DNA of 64,000 nt from Rhizobium sp. Q54 (GTDB lineage: Bacteria; Pseudomonadota; Alphaproteobacteria; Micropepsales; Micropepsaceae). Position 1 is the first letter of the stretch. Each line of letters opens with the position of its first letter. Location of the stretch: assembly GCA_945860165.1 (NCBI GenBank), contig CAMAPL010000003.1, positions 62,001 through 126,000 on the forward strand. The letters run 5' to 3'. The notes below the pieces were generated by a model, which saw only the letters and a list, made by a program, of their open reading frames with translations, was not told the DNA's origin and did no database searches. A program made the translations under genes and the position numbers. Below are positions 27,782-38,449 of this stretch, piece after piece.

Positions 27782-29218
27782 ATGTCTGCTACCGAAGAGA
27801 ATAATGCCGTCCCGCAATATGAACTGAAGCGGGCGCTGGGACCGCTGCAGCTGATGGGCTTGGGTATCGGCATCATCATCGGCGCCGGCATCTTTGTTTC
27901 CACCGGCACCACCGCCGCCAACTTCGCCGGCCCCAGCGTCGTCATCTCTTATTTGATCGCCGGCTTCGGCTGCGCCCTGGCGGGCCTATGCTACGCCGAA
28001 TTCTCCTCCATGATCCCGGTGGCGGGCAGCGCCTACAGCTACACCTTCGCCACCTTCGGAAAATTCCTCGCCTGGCTGATCGGCTGGGACCTGATCCTGG
28101 AATATCTCGCCGCCGGCTCCGCCGTCGCGGTGGGCTGGTCCGGCTATTTCAACGGCATGATGGCCGACTTTGGCATCAATCTGCCCGTGCATCTTTCCAC
28201 CTCACCGGTGGTCTGGAACGTGGACCAGACCTTCGGCCTCAGCGGTGCGGTGATGAACCTGCCCGCTTTTTTCCTGATCCTGTTCCTGACGGCGCTGCTG
28301 GTGATCGGCATCCGCGCCAGCGCCACCTTCAACGGCATCATGGTGCTGCTCAAGCTGGCGGTGGTGATGCTGGTGATCGGATTCGGCCTGCAATATGTCA
28401 CGATGGAAAATCTGACGCCCTTCATCCCCGAAAATACCGGCACCTTCGGCGAGTTCGGCTGGAGCGGCATCGTGCGGGCATCGGGCGTGGTGTTCTTCGC
28501 CTATATCGGTTTCGACTGCGTATCGGCCGCGGCGCAGGAGGCGAAGGATCCCCAGCGCAACATGCCCATCGGCATCCTGGGCTCGCTTGCCCTCTGCACC
28601 GTTCTCTATGTGCTGATGTGCATCGTGATGACCGGCGTGACGCCCTACACCAACCTTGGCGTCTCCAAGCCGGTGACGGTGGCTGTCCAGGCGATGGGAC
28701 CGCAACTGAACTGGCTGGTGCCGCTAGTCAATTTCGGCGCCACCCTGGGCCTGGCGACCGTGGTGCTGGGCCTGCTGCTGGGCCAGTCGCGCATATTCTA
28801 CGCCATGTCGCGCGACGGCATGCTGCCGCAACTTTTCAGCAAGGTGCACCCCACCTTCCGGACGCCCTACCTCTCCACGATCCTGATCGGCATCGTGGCG
28901 GCGCTGCTGTCGGCCTTCCTGCCGGAGAACCTCCTGATCGAACTGGTCGCCATCGGCACCTTAGCGGCCTTTGTGCTGGTCTGCCTCAGCGTCATCATCC
29001 TGCGCAAAACCCATCCCAACGTGCCGCGCCCCTTCCGCACGCCGTGGGTTCCCATCGTGCCGATCGGCGGCATGCTGGTCTGCTTCGGCATGATGGCCGG
29101 CCTGCCGCTCGATACCTGGATCCGTTTTGTCGTCTGGGGCCTGCTCGGGCTGGTGGTCTACTTCTTTTATGCCCGCAAACATGCACGCACCCCGTCTTAT
29201 GCCTTGAAGCGGGACTGA
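27782..29218 (+). CDS. APC family amino acid permease
   Basis: This 478-residue, 12-helix inner-membrane transporter belongs to the amino acid-polyamine-organocation superfamily. The helix 1 motif [15 protein letters not shown] is typical of cationic amino acid transporter-like (YfnA/CAT) members, as is [25 protein letters not shown] in helix 6. ATG 27782 (MSATEENN) is preferred to the GTG at 27773. The substrate is not predictable beyond amino acids. Confidence 0.92.
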   Translation: MSATEENNAVPQYELKRALGPLQLMGLGIGIIIGAGIFVSTGTTAANFAGPSVVISYLIAGFGCALAGLCYAEFSSMIPVAGSAYSYTFATFGKFLAWLIGWDLILEYLAAGSAVAVGWSGYFNGMMADFGINLPVHLSTSPVVWNVDQTFGLSGAVMNLPAFFLILFLTALLVIGIRASATFNGIMVLLKLAVVMLVIGFGLQYVTMENLTPFIPENTGTFGEFGWSGIVRASGVVFFAYIGFDCVSAAAQEAKDPQRNMPIGILGSLALCTVLYVLMCIVMTGVTPYTNLGVSKPVTVAVQAMGPQLNWLVPLVNFGATLGLATVVLGLLLGQSRIFYAMSRDGMLPQLFSKVHPTFRTPYLSTILIGIVAALLSAFLPENLLIELVAIGTLAAFVLVCLSVIILRKTHPNVPRPFRTPWVPIVPIGGMLVCFGMMAGLPLDTWIRFVVWGLLGLVVYFFYARKHARTPSYALKRD

Positions 29219-29237
29219 GCCGCCCCTAAAACCGGGC

Positions 29238-30767
29238 ATGGGCTACAGTTCCCTGCGCGACTTCGTTGCCCGTCTGGAAAAAGACGGCGAGCTGGTGCGC
29301 GTGCGTGAACCGGTTTCCACAGTGTTGGAGATGACCGAGATCCAGACCCGACTGATCGCCGAAGGCGGGCCGGCGGTGATCTTCGAGAAACCCATCAAGG
29401 CCAATGGCACGCCCAGCGATATGCCGGTGCTGGTCAACCTGTTCGGTACCGTCAAGCGCGTCGCCATGGGCGTCACCATGGGGGGCAAGGACCGCAGCAC
29501 AGGTTCAGACCTGCGCGAGGTCGGTGAACTTCTCGCTCAATTGCGCCAGCCCCAGCCTCCGCGATCTTTCAGCGAAGCCGCCGGGCTTCTGCCACTGGTC
29601 AAAACCGTGCTGGCAATGAAGCCCAAGACGGTGAGCAGTCCCGCCTGTCAGCAGATCGTGCTGCGGGGCGACGATATCGATCTGGCAAAGCTGCCTGTGC
29701 AGACCTGCTGGCCAGGCGAACCCGCGCCGCTGATCACCTGGCCGCTTGTTGTCACCAAGGGCCCCACCGATGCGCGCGAGGACAATTACAATCTCGGCAT
29801 CTACCGGATGCAGGTGCTGAACAAGAACCAGACCATCATGCGCTGGCTGAAGCATCGCGGCGGGGCGCAGCACCATCAGCGCTGGGCTGCGGAAAAAACC
29901 GCCGCCCTGCCCGCCGCCTGCGTGATCGGGGCCGATCCGGGCATCATCTTGGCGGCGGTGACGCCGGTGCCGGAGACGCTGTCGGAATATCAGTTCGCCG
30001 GACTGTTGCGCGGCCAGCGTGTCGAACTGGCCGATTGCGTGTCGCAGCCGCTGAAAGTGCCGGCGGAAGCGGAGATCGTGATCGAGGGCGAGGTGTCGCT
30101 GCAAGATTACCGCGACGAAGGCCCTTACGGCGATCACACCGGCTATTACAATTCGGTGGAGCCGTTCCCGGTTTTCACCGCGACCGCCATCACCATGCGC
30201 AAGGACCCGATCTATCTTTCCACCTATACGGCGCGGCCACCGGATGAGCCGTCCATCCTGGGCGAAGCGCTGAACGAGGTTTTCATTCCGCTGATCAAGC
30301 AGCAGTTTCCCGAGATCGTGGATTTCTGGCTGCCGCCGGAAGGCTGCTCCTATCGCATCGCAGTGGTCAGCATGAAGAAAGCCTATCCCGGCCATGCCAA
30401 GCGGGTGATGATGGCGGTGTGGTCGTACCTGCGCCAGTTCATGTACACCAAATGGGTGATCGTGGTGGACGACGACATCAATGCGCGCGACTGGAAAGAT
30501 GTGATGTGGGCGGTCTCCACCCGCATGGACCCGGCCCGCGATGTCACCATCATCGAACATACCCCGATCGACTATCTCGACTTCGCCTCGCCGCAAAGCG
30601 GGCTGGGCTCCAAGATCGGGCTGGACGCCACCAACAAACTGCCGCCTGAGACCAACCGCGAATGGGGCCGCAAGATCGCGATGGATCCCAAGGTCATCAA
30701 GCGGGTGACTGAGAAATGGTCAAACCTCGGCCTGCCTGGCAGCGGTAAACCTATCTGGCGAGACTGA
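29238..30767 (+). CDS. UbiD family decarboxylase
   Basis: This 509-residue prenylated-FMN-dependent decarboxylase matches UbiD in size. Visible family motifs are [45 protein letters not shown] (cofactor-binding Arg region) and [13 protein letters not shown] (catalytic Glu segment). UbiD removes the carboxyl group of 3-polyprenyl-4-hydroxybenzoate in ubiquinone synthesis; ubiA is 2.6 kb upstream, consistent with that role. No ubiX flavin prenyltransferase is in this window. Confidence 0.92.
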   Translation: MGYSSLRDFVARLEKDGELVRVREPVSTVLEMTEIQTRLIAEGGPAVIFEKPIKANGTPSDMPVLVNLFGTVKRVAMGVTMGGKDRSTGSDLREVGELLAQLRQPQPPRSFSEAAGLLPLVKTVLAMKPKTVSSPACQQIVLRGDDIDLAKLPVQTCWPGEPAPLITWPLVVTKGPTDAREDNYNLGIYRMQVLNKNQTIMRWLKHRGGAQHHQRWAAEKTAALPAACVIGADPGIILAAVTPVPETLSEYQFAGLLRGQRVELADCVSQPLKVPAEAEIVIEGEVSLQDYRDEGPYGDHTGYYNSVEPFPVFTATAITMRKDPIYLSTYTARPPDEPSILGEALNEVFIPLIKQQFPEIVDFWLPPEGCSYRIAVVSMKKAYPGHAKRVMMAVWSYLRQFMYTKWVIVVDDDINARDWKDVMWAVSTRMDPARDVTIIEHTPIDYLDFASPQSGLGSKIGLDATNKLPPETNREWGRKIAMDPKVIKRVTEKWSNLGLPGSGKPIWRD

Positions 30768-30792
30768 AAACCCTGCGCTATTATTCCGCAAA

Positions 30793-31794
30793 ATGGCGGG
30801 GGCCAGGATGCACAAGATCGCAATTTCCGGCACTTGGGCGGTCGCATTTACATTGGCAGTGGCGCAACCCGTATCGGCGCAAGATTGCCGACTGAAGCTA
30901 GTCAAAACAATTCCGATCAAGATGATGGCGCGTGGCGGCAGGCCGATTGTGCCGGTGACCTTGAACGGCGTGGAAAAACCGTTCCTTCTCGATACCGGCG
31001 GCGCGGCCGCGTAGATCAACCAAGCGACAGCCCAGGAGGTCAAGCGCTCCCAACGCAACAGCCGCGTGAAAATGCTGGATCTGCATGGAAACGCGGTGGC
31101 TCTCACTGCCATTGTCCGCATATTGCAACTTGGCAGACTGCAAGACACCAATGCCGAACTGCAGGTCATGCCGTCTGGCCTGGGTGGCGGCGATCTTTTT
31201 GTCGACCTGCTCTCCGCCGACTATATGGCGAAGTATGACATTGAATTGGATTTTGGCGGCGGGAAACTGAACTTCTTTTCAAAAGATCATTGCGAAGGCC
31301 GAGTAGTCTACTGGAATACCCCTGGCGTCGCCATTATGCCGATGCCGTTCCGCGATCATCACATCAACACTCCCGTGATGCTTAACGGCAAGTCATTCAA
31401 GGCGATTCTGGATACCGGCGCGCCGGGCACCACATTGTTTGCGCATGAAGCAAAGCACGTTTTCGACACCACCAAAGAAAGTCTTGGCAGCACGGTGTCG
31501 GAAAGCGGGCCTGAACCGTGCCATTTCGAATACACATTCGAATCTATGAGCTTCGAAGGCATCAATGCCAGCATCCCGCGCGTCGCCCTTATTCTCGACC
31601 CGGTGGGAAAGAATGACCCCAACAACAAGCTGGTAACCGGCACCCGACTGAAGCGTGTGAATGATCGCGACATCAGCGAGGCAAGCATTGTGATCGGAAT
31701 TAATATCCTCACCAAACTGCGGCTCTTCACCGCGTTCAGCGAAAACAAGATCTACATGACGCCGGCGACTACCCCGGTGGCATCTCAGGAATAA
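30793..31794 (+). pseudogene. Retropepsin-like aspartyl protease, interrupted by in-frame TAG
   Basis: One continuous frame encodes a secreted aspartyl protease with a signal peptide (MHKIAISG...VSAQ, preferred start 30808), a first active site FLLDTGGAAA and a second ILDTGAPGTTLFA. A TAG at 31012-31014 falls a few residues after the first DTG and splits it into a 74-codon piece and a downstream ORF from GTG 31066. After the stop the protein continues INQATAQEV without a frame change, so only one codon is lost. The likely original codon is CAG (Gln) or TGG. Read-through is conceivable but unproven. Confidence 0.85.
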
Positions 31795-31981
31795 CGTAAC
31801 GAGGCTATTATTTAAAAAGACGGGTTCCGAGATGAAATGCTTCACCACAAGCCTTGCAATTACATGGTATTCCGGGAAAAGCGCTTCTATTCGACGCCGG
31901 CCTCTGTTCCAGCGCAAAAATTTCCGGCCGCAACCGAAGGGAAACCTTGACCGCCGCGCCAAGGTGCGGCATCGACAACGC

Positions 31982-33331
31982 ATGGCTTCCTCCCCCAAAC
32001 GCGATCCCCAGAAAATCCTCGCCACCCTTCTGGGTGCTGCCAAAAAAGCCGGTGCAGACGCCGCCGACGCACTCCATGTCGAAGGCGTATCGTCCAGCGT
32101 GTCGTACCGCCTGGGCAAGCTGGAGGATGTCGAGCGCGCCGAAAGCTACGATCTGGGCCTGCGGGTTTTCGTCGGCCAGAAAATCGCCTTCGTGTCCTCG
32201 ACCGACTTTTCCGACGAGGCACTGAACGCTTTGCCGGGCCGCGCCGTCGCCATGGCACGGCTGGCGCCCGAAGATAAGTTTGCCGGCCTGGCGCCCACGG
32301 ACCGGCTGGCCAAGACCATCCCCGTACTGGATCTGGAAGACAGCGCCGAACCTAGCGCGGAAGTCCTGATCGAACGGGCGCGCGGCGCGGAAGCCGCCGC
32401 ACTGGCGGTCGCCGGGGTCACCAATTCCGAAGGCGGCGGCGCGTCCTTCTCGCGCAACGCGGTGACGCTGGCCACCAGCACTGGCTTTTACGGCCGCTAT
32501 GCCGGCACAAGCCATGGCATCGGCGTGGCCGTGCTTGCGGGTGAAGGCACCCTGATGGAGCGCGATTACGACCAGGCCAGCGCCCGCCATGCGGCGGACC
32601 TGCGCGGCGCGGAAAAAATTGGGCGCACCGCCGGCGAGAAAGCCGTCAGGCGGCTCAATCCGCGCAGCATGAAATCGCAAAGCGTGCCGGTGGTGTTCCA
32701 CCCCGACGAAGCGGCGGGCCTGGTGGGCCATTTTGCCGGCGCGATCTCGGGCGCCGCCATCGCGCGCGGCGTGTCCTTTCTCAAGGACCGTATGGGCCAG
32801 GCGATTTTCGCACCCGGCATCAACGTGATCGACGATCCCCACCGTGTGCGCGGGCTGCGCTCAAAGCCGTTCGACGGCGAAGGCGTCGCCAACCAGCGCC
32901 ACGCCCTGATCGAGAATGGCGTGTTGACCAGCTGGTTTCTGGATTGCGCCAGCGCCCGGCAGCTGGGACTGGAAACCACCGGCCATGCCGCACGCGGCAC
33001 AGGCGGGCCGCCTTCACCCTCTTCCACCAATCTCTATCTGGAAGCCGGAAAAATATCAGTGAAGGACCTGATCGCCGACATCAAGCAGGGCTTCTATGTG
33101 ACGGAACTGATGGGCATGGGCGTCAATGGTGTGACCGGCGATTACAGCCGGGGTGCCGCGGGTTTCTGGATCGAGAATGGCGAAATCGCGTTTCCGGTTT
33201 CGGAAGTCACTATTGCCGGAAATCTCAAGGACATGTTCGCCCGCCTCACGCCCGCCAGCGACCTGGAATTCCACCACGGCACCAATGCGCCGACCGTCCG
33301 CATCGAGGGAATGACTCTTGCCGGAGCCTGA
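31982..33331 (+). CDS. pmbA: TldE/PmbA metalloprotease subunit
   Basis: This 449-residue partner of TldD lacks the HExxxH motif itself. PmbA signatures include VSYRLGKLEDVERAESYDLGLRVFVG, VVFHPDEAAGLVGHFAGAISG and the C-terminal MGMGVNGVTGDYSRGAAGFWIENGE. ATG 31982 is chosen; the open frame upstream crosses 150 bases without good coding character. The 187-base gap to the protease pseudogene holds nothing that I recognise. It is followed by cysQ with a 14-base overlap. Confidence 0.95.
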   Translation: MASSPKRDPQKILATLLGAAKKAGADAADALHVEGVSSSVSYRLGKLEDVERAESYDLGLRVFVGQKIAFVSSTDFSDEALNALPGRAVAMARLAPEDKFAGLAPTDRLAKTIPVLDLEDSAEPSAEVLIERARGAEAAALAVAGVTNSEGGGASFSRNAVTLATSTGFYGRYAGTSHGIGVAVLAGEGTLMERDYDQASARHAADLRGAEKIGRTAGEKAVRRLNPRSMKSQSVPVVFHPDEAAGLVGHFAGAISGAAIARGVSFLKDRMGQAIFAPGINVIDDPHRVRGLRSKPFDGEGVANQRHALIENGVLTSWFLDCASARQLGLETTGHAARGTGGPPSPSSTNLYLEAGKISVKDLIADIKQGFYVTELMGMGVNGVTGDYSRGAAGFWIENGEIAFPVSEVTIAGNLKDMFARLTPASDLEFHHGTNAPTVRIEGMTLAGA

Positions 33332-34082
33332 CGATCTCAGGCTTCTGGAAGACGCGGTGCGCGCGGGCGGAGACATTGCGCGAAAATTCTACGGCGGCGA
33401 TTACAAGCGCTGGAGCAAGGACGGCGGCAGCCCGGTCACCGAAGCCGACCTCGCGGTGGACAAATATCTCTCCAAAACCCTGACATCGGCGCGGCCCGAT
33501 TACGGCTGGCTGTCGGAGGAAAGCGCCGACGATCCGGCGCGGCTGTCGCGCAGCCATGTGTTTGTTGTGGACCCGATCGACGGCACCATCGCTTTCCTGA
33601 AAAATCGGCCACATTTCACCATCTGCACCGCGGTGGTGGTGGATGGACGGCCCTGTTACGGCGCCATCTACAATCCCATCAGCGATGAACTCTATTCCGC
33701 ACAGGCCGGCGGCGGGGCGCGGCGCAACGGCGCGCCTATCCATGTCAGTGCGCGCGCAGCCCTGGAAGAATGTGCCATGCTGGGCGACCGCACCCAGCTG
33801 ACCTGCGCGCCTTGGCCGGCCATGCATGTGCAGAACCGCAACTCGGTCGCCTATCGCTTGATGCTGGTGGCCGATGGCAGCGCCGACGCCAGCGTCGCCC
33901 TCAGCGCCAAGCGCGATTGGGACCTGGCCGCCGCGGATGTCATCCTGGGCGAGGCCGGCGGATTGCTGACCGACGCTCAAGGCGCGAAGCTGCGCTACAA
34001 CCGCGCCAGCACCATCCAGCCCAGCCTGGTGGCGGCCAATCCTGCGCTGCATGCGGAAATAATCACGCTGCTGCGACAATAA
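33318..34082 (+). CDS. cysQ: 3'(2'),5'-bisphosphate nucleotidase / inositol monophosphatase family
   Basis: This 254-residue Mg-dependent phosphatase of the FIG superfamily probably hydrolyses PAP, a by-product of sulfate assimilation. Motifs are EADLAVDKYL, WLSEES, VVDPIDGTIAFLKNRPHF (metal-binding Asp residues) and KRDWDLAAADVILGEAGG. The TTG start at 33318 overlaps the end of pmbA and has a GAGGGA ribosome site. This gene followed by DUF4170 and waaA is a common alphaproteobacterial order. Confidence 0.88.
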   Translation: MPEPDDLRLLEDAVRAGGDIARKFYGGDYKRWSKDGGSPVTEADLAVDKYLSKTLTSARPDYGWLSEESADDPARLSRSHVFVVDPIDGTIAFLKNRPHFTICTAVVVDGRPCYGAIYNPISDELYSAQAGGGARRNGAPIHVSARAALEECAMLGDRTQLTCAPWPAMHVQNRNSVAYRLMLVADGSADASVALSAKRDWDLAAADVILGEAGGLLTDAQGAKLRYNRASTIQPSLVAANPALHAEIITLLRQ

Positions 34083-34144
34083 GGATGCTTAGGGCGCAGG
34101 CCCGCTTGCGCTTCAATGGTGCATCGCAACGAGACGGGGTCGGC

Positions 34145-34387
34145 ATGTCGTCTAGGGAATCCAAGCAGCTTCTGCATTTCGTGTTCGGCGGCGAGCTGAA
34201 ATCCACCACCGAGATCGACTTCAAGGACCTTACAAAGCTCGATTTTGTCGGCATGTATCCAAACTTTGCGGAAGCGCGCAAAGCCTGGCTGGCCAAATCG
34301 CAGGCCAACGTGGACAACGCCCAGATGCGCTATTTCGTGGTTCATATGCACCGGCTGATGGAGCCGGACGTGGATCACGACCACTAA
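34145..34387 (+). CDS. DUF4170 family protein
   Basis: This 80-residue cytoplasmic protein contains FVFGGELKSTTEIDFKDLTKLDFVGMYP and AEARKAWLAKSQANVDNAQMRYFVVHMHR, which define the small DUF4170 family of alphaproteobacteria. It lies between cysQ and the ABC transporter/waaA genes, as it does in related genomes. Function is unknown. Confidence 0.88.
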   Translation: MSSRESKQLLHFVFGGELKSTTEIDFKDLTKLDFVGMYPNFAEARKAWLAKSQANVDNAQMRYFVVHMHRLMEPDVDHDH

Positions 34388-34447
34388 GCTTCTGGCTCAG
34401 CAGGGCTTTTTGCCTCTGTGGGGACGACATGCTACATCGGCGCGACC

Positions 34448-36238
34448 ATGAGTTCCGCGCCATTCCCCCGCGCGGCCCAGTCGGGCCCCACGACCTTGCA
34501 AACCGGCGCGATCATCCGCCGGATGCTGCGCGACTATGTGCGCGGCCATTGGGGCCTGCTGGCGCTGGCGATCTTATGCCTGCTGCTGACATCGGCGCTC
34601 GGCGGCCTGGTGCCGCTGATGGTCAATTGGGAAATCAAGCTGATTTTCATCCGCCGGCAGGAAGAACTGCTGCTGCCGCTGGCCCTGGCCGTCACCGGCG
34701 TAGTGAGCCTGCGCGCCGTCACGCTCTACTTCGGCCGCATGACCCTGGACTCGATGGGCGAGAAGGCCGTGGCAACAGCACAGCGCGACATGTTCGGCCG
34801 CCTGATCCGCCGCGACCTGGCCGATCTCAACGCCGTGCATTCCGGCCAGTTTGTTTCCAACTTCCTCTATGACGCCACTTTGATGCGCGACGCGCTCACC
34901 CAGGGTGTCGCCGCCATCTTCCTGGAATCGGTGCAGCTGATCGTCTATCTCGCCTATGTGCTGATCAGCGACTGGCAGCTGGGCCTGATGGCGCTGATCG
35001 TGTTGCCCTGCGTGGCCTGGGTGATGGAGCGGCTGGGTGGTTCGATGCGCCGCGCCGCCACCCGAGGTATGCGCGAGACCGGCGATCTGGCGGTGGTACT
35101 GTCCGAAGCGATGGACGGCCGGCGCATGATCAAGGCCTATGGGCTGGAAGATCACAGCATCGCGCGCGTGGATGCGCGACTGAAATCGCGCCTTGGCACT
35201 TTGCTGAAGGTGGTGCGTCTGCGCGCCGCCGCCGCGCCGCTAACCGATATTTTCCTCGGCATTGTGATCGGGCTGGTGCTATTCGTGGCCGGCTGGCAGA
35301 GCCTGCATGGCCATATCACGCTCAACGCCTTTGCCGGATTTCTCACTGCCCTGATCCTGGCGCAGCAGCCAGTGCGCAACCTGAGTCAGTTGTGGCCCAC
35401 CGCCAGCGCCGGCATCGCCGCCGCCACCCGCATCTTCGATGCCATCGATGCCCGGCCCACCATCGTCAACCGCCCCGGCGCAACACCTCTGCGCACCGCC
35501 GGTGGCGCGGTCAGTTTCCGCGATGTCGGCTTCGCCTATAATGCCGATGCCGGGCCGACCTTGGCCCATGTCCATCTCGATATCGCGGCCGGCCAGAAGA
35601 TCGCCCTGGTGGGGCCATCGGGCGCCGGCAAGAGCACCATCTTCAACCTGCTGCTGCGTTTCTATGATTGCGACAGCGGCGCCATCGCCATCGATAGCCA
35701 GGACATCAAGACAGTCACACTGGAAAGCCTGCGCGCCGCCATCGGCATTGTCAGCCAGGACGCCATGCTGTTCGATGAAAGCGTGGCCGACAATATCGCG
35801 CTGGGCAAACCCGGCGCGTCGCTGGACGAGGTCAAGGCAGCGGCACGGAACGCCGCGGCGCACGACTTCATCATGGCCATGCCGCAAGGATACGATACGC
35901 AGGTCGGCGAAGGCGGCTTGAAACTGTCGGGCGGCCAGCGTCAGCGCATCGCCATCGCCCGCGCCATGTTGCGCAACGCGCCCATCCTGCTGCTGGACGA
36001 AGCCACTAGCGCGCTGGACACCGAATCCGAACGCCAGGTGCAGGAAGCCCTGGCGCGCCTGATGCGCGGGCGCACCACCATCGTCATCGCCCACCGCCTT
36101 TCCACCGTGGTGGATGCCGACCGTATCTATGTGCTGGAAAAAGGCGGCGTGGCACAGTCGGGCAGCCATGCCGAACTAATGGCGGCGAACGGGCTGTATA
36201 CCAATCTCTATCGCCACAATCTGGAAGACGCACGATGA
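34448..36238 (+). CDS. ABC transporter, ATP-binding/permease half-transporter (MsbA-like)
   Basis: This 596-residue half-transporter has six membrane helices (about residues 35-310) and a nucleotide-binding domain with Walker A GPSGAGKST, signature LSGGQRQR, Walker B ILLLDEATSALD and H-loop IVIAHRLS. It overlaps waaA (ATGA) and precedes lpxK and lpxL, so export (flipping) of lipid A core is the most likely job. The start ATG 34448 gives a natural N-terminus (MSSAPFPRAA). Confidence 0.92.
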   Translation: MSSAPFPRAAQSGPTTLQTGAIIRRMLRDYVRGHWGLLALAILCLLLTSALGGLVPLMVNWEIKLIFIRRQEELLLPLALAVTGVVSLRAVTLYFGRMTLDSMGEKAVATAQRDMFGRLIRRDLADLNAVHSGQFVSNFLYDATLMRDALTQGVAAIFLESVQLIVYLAYVLISDWQLGLMALIVLPCVAWVMERLGGSMRRAATRGMRETGDLAVVLSEAMDGRRMIKAYGLEDHSIARVDARLKSRLGTLLKVVRLRAAAAPLTDIFLGIVIGLVLFVAGWQSLHGHITLNAFAGFLTALILAQQPVRNLSQLWPTASAGIAAATRIFDAIDARPTIVNRPGATPLRTAGGAVSFRDVGFAYNADAGPTLAHVHLDIAAGQKIALVGPSGAGKSTIFNLLLRFYDCDSGAIAIDSQDIKTVTLESLRAAIGIVSQDAMLFDESVADNIALGKPGASLDEVKAAARNAAAHDFIMAMPQGYDTQVGEGGLKLSGGQRQRIAIARAMLRNAPILLLDEATSALDTESERQVQEALARLMRGRTTIVIAHRLSTVVDADRIYVLEKGGVAQSGSHAELMAANGLYTNLYRHNLEDAR

Positions 36239-37503
36239 GGACGCCGCTCGGCCTTGCCGCCTGGCGCCTGCTGGCGCGACTTGCCGCCCCCTTCGCGCCG
36301 CTGTTGCTGCGCCAGCGCGCTGCGCGCGGCAAAGAAGACCGCACAAGGCTAAACGAGCGGCTGGGCATCGCCGCGGTGGCCCGGCCGGACGGAAAGCTGG
36401 TCTGGGTGCATGGCGCCTCGGTGGGCGAAAGCCTGTCGGCTCTGCCCCTGATCGAAGAGCTGCTGGCGGACGGCACCAAGGTGCTGGTGACCAGTGGCAC
36501 GGTGACCAGCGCCACCATCATGAAACAGCGCCTGCCCAAGGGCGCGCTGCATCAATATGTGCCGCTGGATATGCCCGGCGCGGTAGCGCGTTTTCTGGAT
36601 TACTGGCGGCCCGATGCCGGGCTGTTCGTGGAATCCGACCTCTGGCCCAACCTGATCCTTGGGGCGCGTGCGCGCGGCGTCCGGCTAGCGCTGGTCAATG
36701 CCCGCATCTCGGCGCGCTCGGCAGAACGCTGGCGGCTGGCCCGCAAGAGCGTGGCCGCCCTTCTGGGCGCGTTCGATGTCGTATTGGCGCAGGACGAGGA
36801 TGTTGCGGCGCGTTTTCGCAATCTCGGCGCACGCGGCGTCGAAGTGGCGGGCAGCCTGAAAGCGGATGCGCCGCCCTTGGCGGCGAATGACGCCGCGCTG
36901 GCCGCCTTGCGTCAGACAATCGGCAAGCGCCCGGTACTGCTGGCAGCCCAGACCCATCCGGGCGAAGACGAAACCATCCTGCCCGCCCATGATCTTCTGC
37001 GGGCGCGCTTCCCCGATCTTCTGACCATTCTAGTGCCGCGTCATATCGAGCGCGGCGGCGACCTTGAAATGCTGTGCGGCGCACGCGCCAGCAAGCGCCG
37101 CTCCACCGGCGCGGCCATCACCGCCCAGACCGACATCTATATCGCCGACACGCTGGGCGAAATGGGGCTGTTCTACCAGCTGGCGCCCTTCTGTTTCGTC
37201 GGTGGCACCTTGGTGCCGCTGGGCGGGCACAATCCGCTGGAGCCCGCGGCGCTGCATTGCGCGGTGCTGGCGGGGCCGCACACCGCCAACGCCGCTGGTG
37301 CCTATGACGCCATCCTGTCGGCGCAAGGATTTGGCCGTGTCCACAACAGCGCCGATATCGCGCGCGAAGTGGCGCGGCTGCTGCTAGACCGCGATGGCAC
37401 GGCCCAGGCCGGTGAAGCGGCGGCGCGCGGCGCGGCCACTTTGTCCGGCGCAGTGGGACGCACCATCAACGCCCTGAAGATATTGCTCGATGCGCGCGCC
37501 TGA
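36235..37503 (+). CDS. waaA: 3-deoxy-D-manno-octulosonic acid (Kdo) transferase
   Basis: This 422-residue GT30 glycosyltransferase adds Kdo from CMP-Kdo to lipid IVA at the inner membrane. It has VWVHGASVGESLSALPLIEEL (the conserved Glu near the N-terminus), GLFVESDLWPNLI, NARISARSAERW and the C-terminal GGTLVPLGGHNPLEPAAL motif. Gene order ABC-waaA-lpxK-lpxL, with overlapping starts, indicates one lipid A operon. Confidence 0.96.
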   Translation: MRTPLGLAAWRLLARLAAPFAPLLLRQRAARGKEDRTRLNERLGIAAVARPDGKLVWVHGASVGESLSALPLIEELLADGTKVLVTSGTVTSATIMKQRLPKGALHQYVPLDMPGAVARFLDYWRPDAGLFVESDLWPNLILGARARGVRLALVNARISARSAERWRLARKSVAALLGAFDVVLAQDEDVAARFRNLGARGVEVAGSLKADAPPLAANDAALAALRQTIGKRPVLLAAQTHPGEDETILPAHDLLRARFPDLLTILVPRHIERGGDLEMLCGARASKRRSTGAAITAQTDIYIADTLGEMGLFYQLAPFCFVGGTLVPLGGHNPLEPAALHCAVLAGPHTANAAGAYDAILSAQGFGRVHNSADIAREVARLLLDRDGTAQAGEAAARGAATLSGAVGRTINALKILLDARA

Positions 37504-38440
37504 GTTCTGGAAATCGCGCGGCATGCTGGCGGCTTTGCTGTCGCCGCTGGGCGTGCTTTACGGCGCCAGCGTGGCGTTTAAGGCCCGCCATACCAAACCC
37601 CACGACCCCGGGATGCCGGTGATCTGCGTCGGCAACCTGACGGCGGGCGGCAGCGGCAAGACTCCCATCGCCATCGCCATCGCCCAGGCCTTGCGCGCGC
37701 GGGGCCGCAAGCCATTCTTCCTGACCCGCGGCTATGGCGGCAGCGAGCGCGGCCCCGTTCAGGTCGCGCGGGCGCATGGCGCTTCGGTCATGGGCGACGA
37801 AGCCCTGCTGCTGGTGCGCGCCGCGCCGACTATCGTGGCCCGGGATCGCGCCGCCGGCGCCCGGCTGGCGGCGGAAAAAGGCGCCGACGTTCTGGTGATG
37901 GATGACGGTCATCAGAATTTCTCGCTGCGCAAAACCCTTTCGCTGGTGGTGGTGGATGCGCAAACCGGTTTCGGCAATGGCTTGATGATACCCGCCGGGC
38001 CTTTGCGTGAAAGGGTAGCGCAGGGCCTGGCGCGCGCCGACGCGGTTATTCTGGTGGGCGCCGACAATCCGGACCTGCAGGGATTTTCCGGCCCGATGTT
38101 GCGCACGCACCTTGCGGTTGAGACCAATGCCATGGCCAGGAAAAGCGTCTTCGCCTTTGCCGGCATCGGCCGGCCCGAGAAGTTCATCGCTTCGCTGGAA
38201 GCGGGCGGCATCGATGTCGCCGGCTCCTGCTTTTTTGCAGATCACCATCCCTATACCGACGATGAAATCCTCCATCTTAAAGCCATCGCTGGTGATACGA
38301 TGCTGGTGACCACCGAAAAGGATTTCGTGCGCCTGAGCGTGGCGCAACGCGAAGGCATCCGGGCCGTGAAAGCCGTGTCCACGTTCGACGATCCGTCTGC
38401 CCTGGAGGGTTTGCTTGACAGGGCTTTGGCATCGGTTTAG
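37490..38440 (+). CDS. lpxK: Tetraacyldisaccharide 4'-kinase
   Basis: This 316-residue membrane-associated kinase phosphorylates the lipid A disaccharide at the 4' position. The P-loop is GNLTAGGSGKTP near residue 45, followed by FFLTRGYGGSERGPV and VLVMDDGHQNFSL (catalytic Asp region). The ATG at 37490 overlaps the waaA end by 14 bases. Family length is normal. Confidence 0.96.
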   Translation: MRAPEFWKSRGMLAALLSPLGVLYGASVAFKARHTKPHDPGMPVICVGNLTAGGSGKTPIAIAIAQALRARGRKPFFLTRGYGGSERGPVQVARAHGASVMGDEALLLVRAAPTIVARDRAAGARLAAEKGADVLVMDDGHQNFSLRKTLSLVVVDAQTGFGNGLMIPAGPLRERVAQGLARADAVILVGADNPDLQGFSGPMLRTHLAVETNAMARKSVFAFAGIGRPEKFIASLEAGGIDVAGSCFFADHHPYTDDEILHLKAIAGDTMLVTTEKDFVRLSVAQREGIRAVKAVSTFDDPSALEGLLDRALASV

Positions 38441-38449
38441 CGACCGGCA

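Noticed and set aside
27988-29229. A 413-codon open frame inside the APC permease in another frame
   Set aside because: Overlaps a clear 12-helix permease; its product is Arg/His-rich and lacks any motif.
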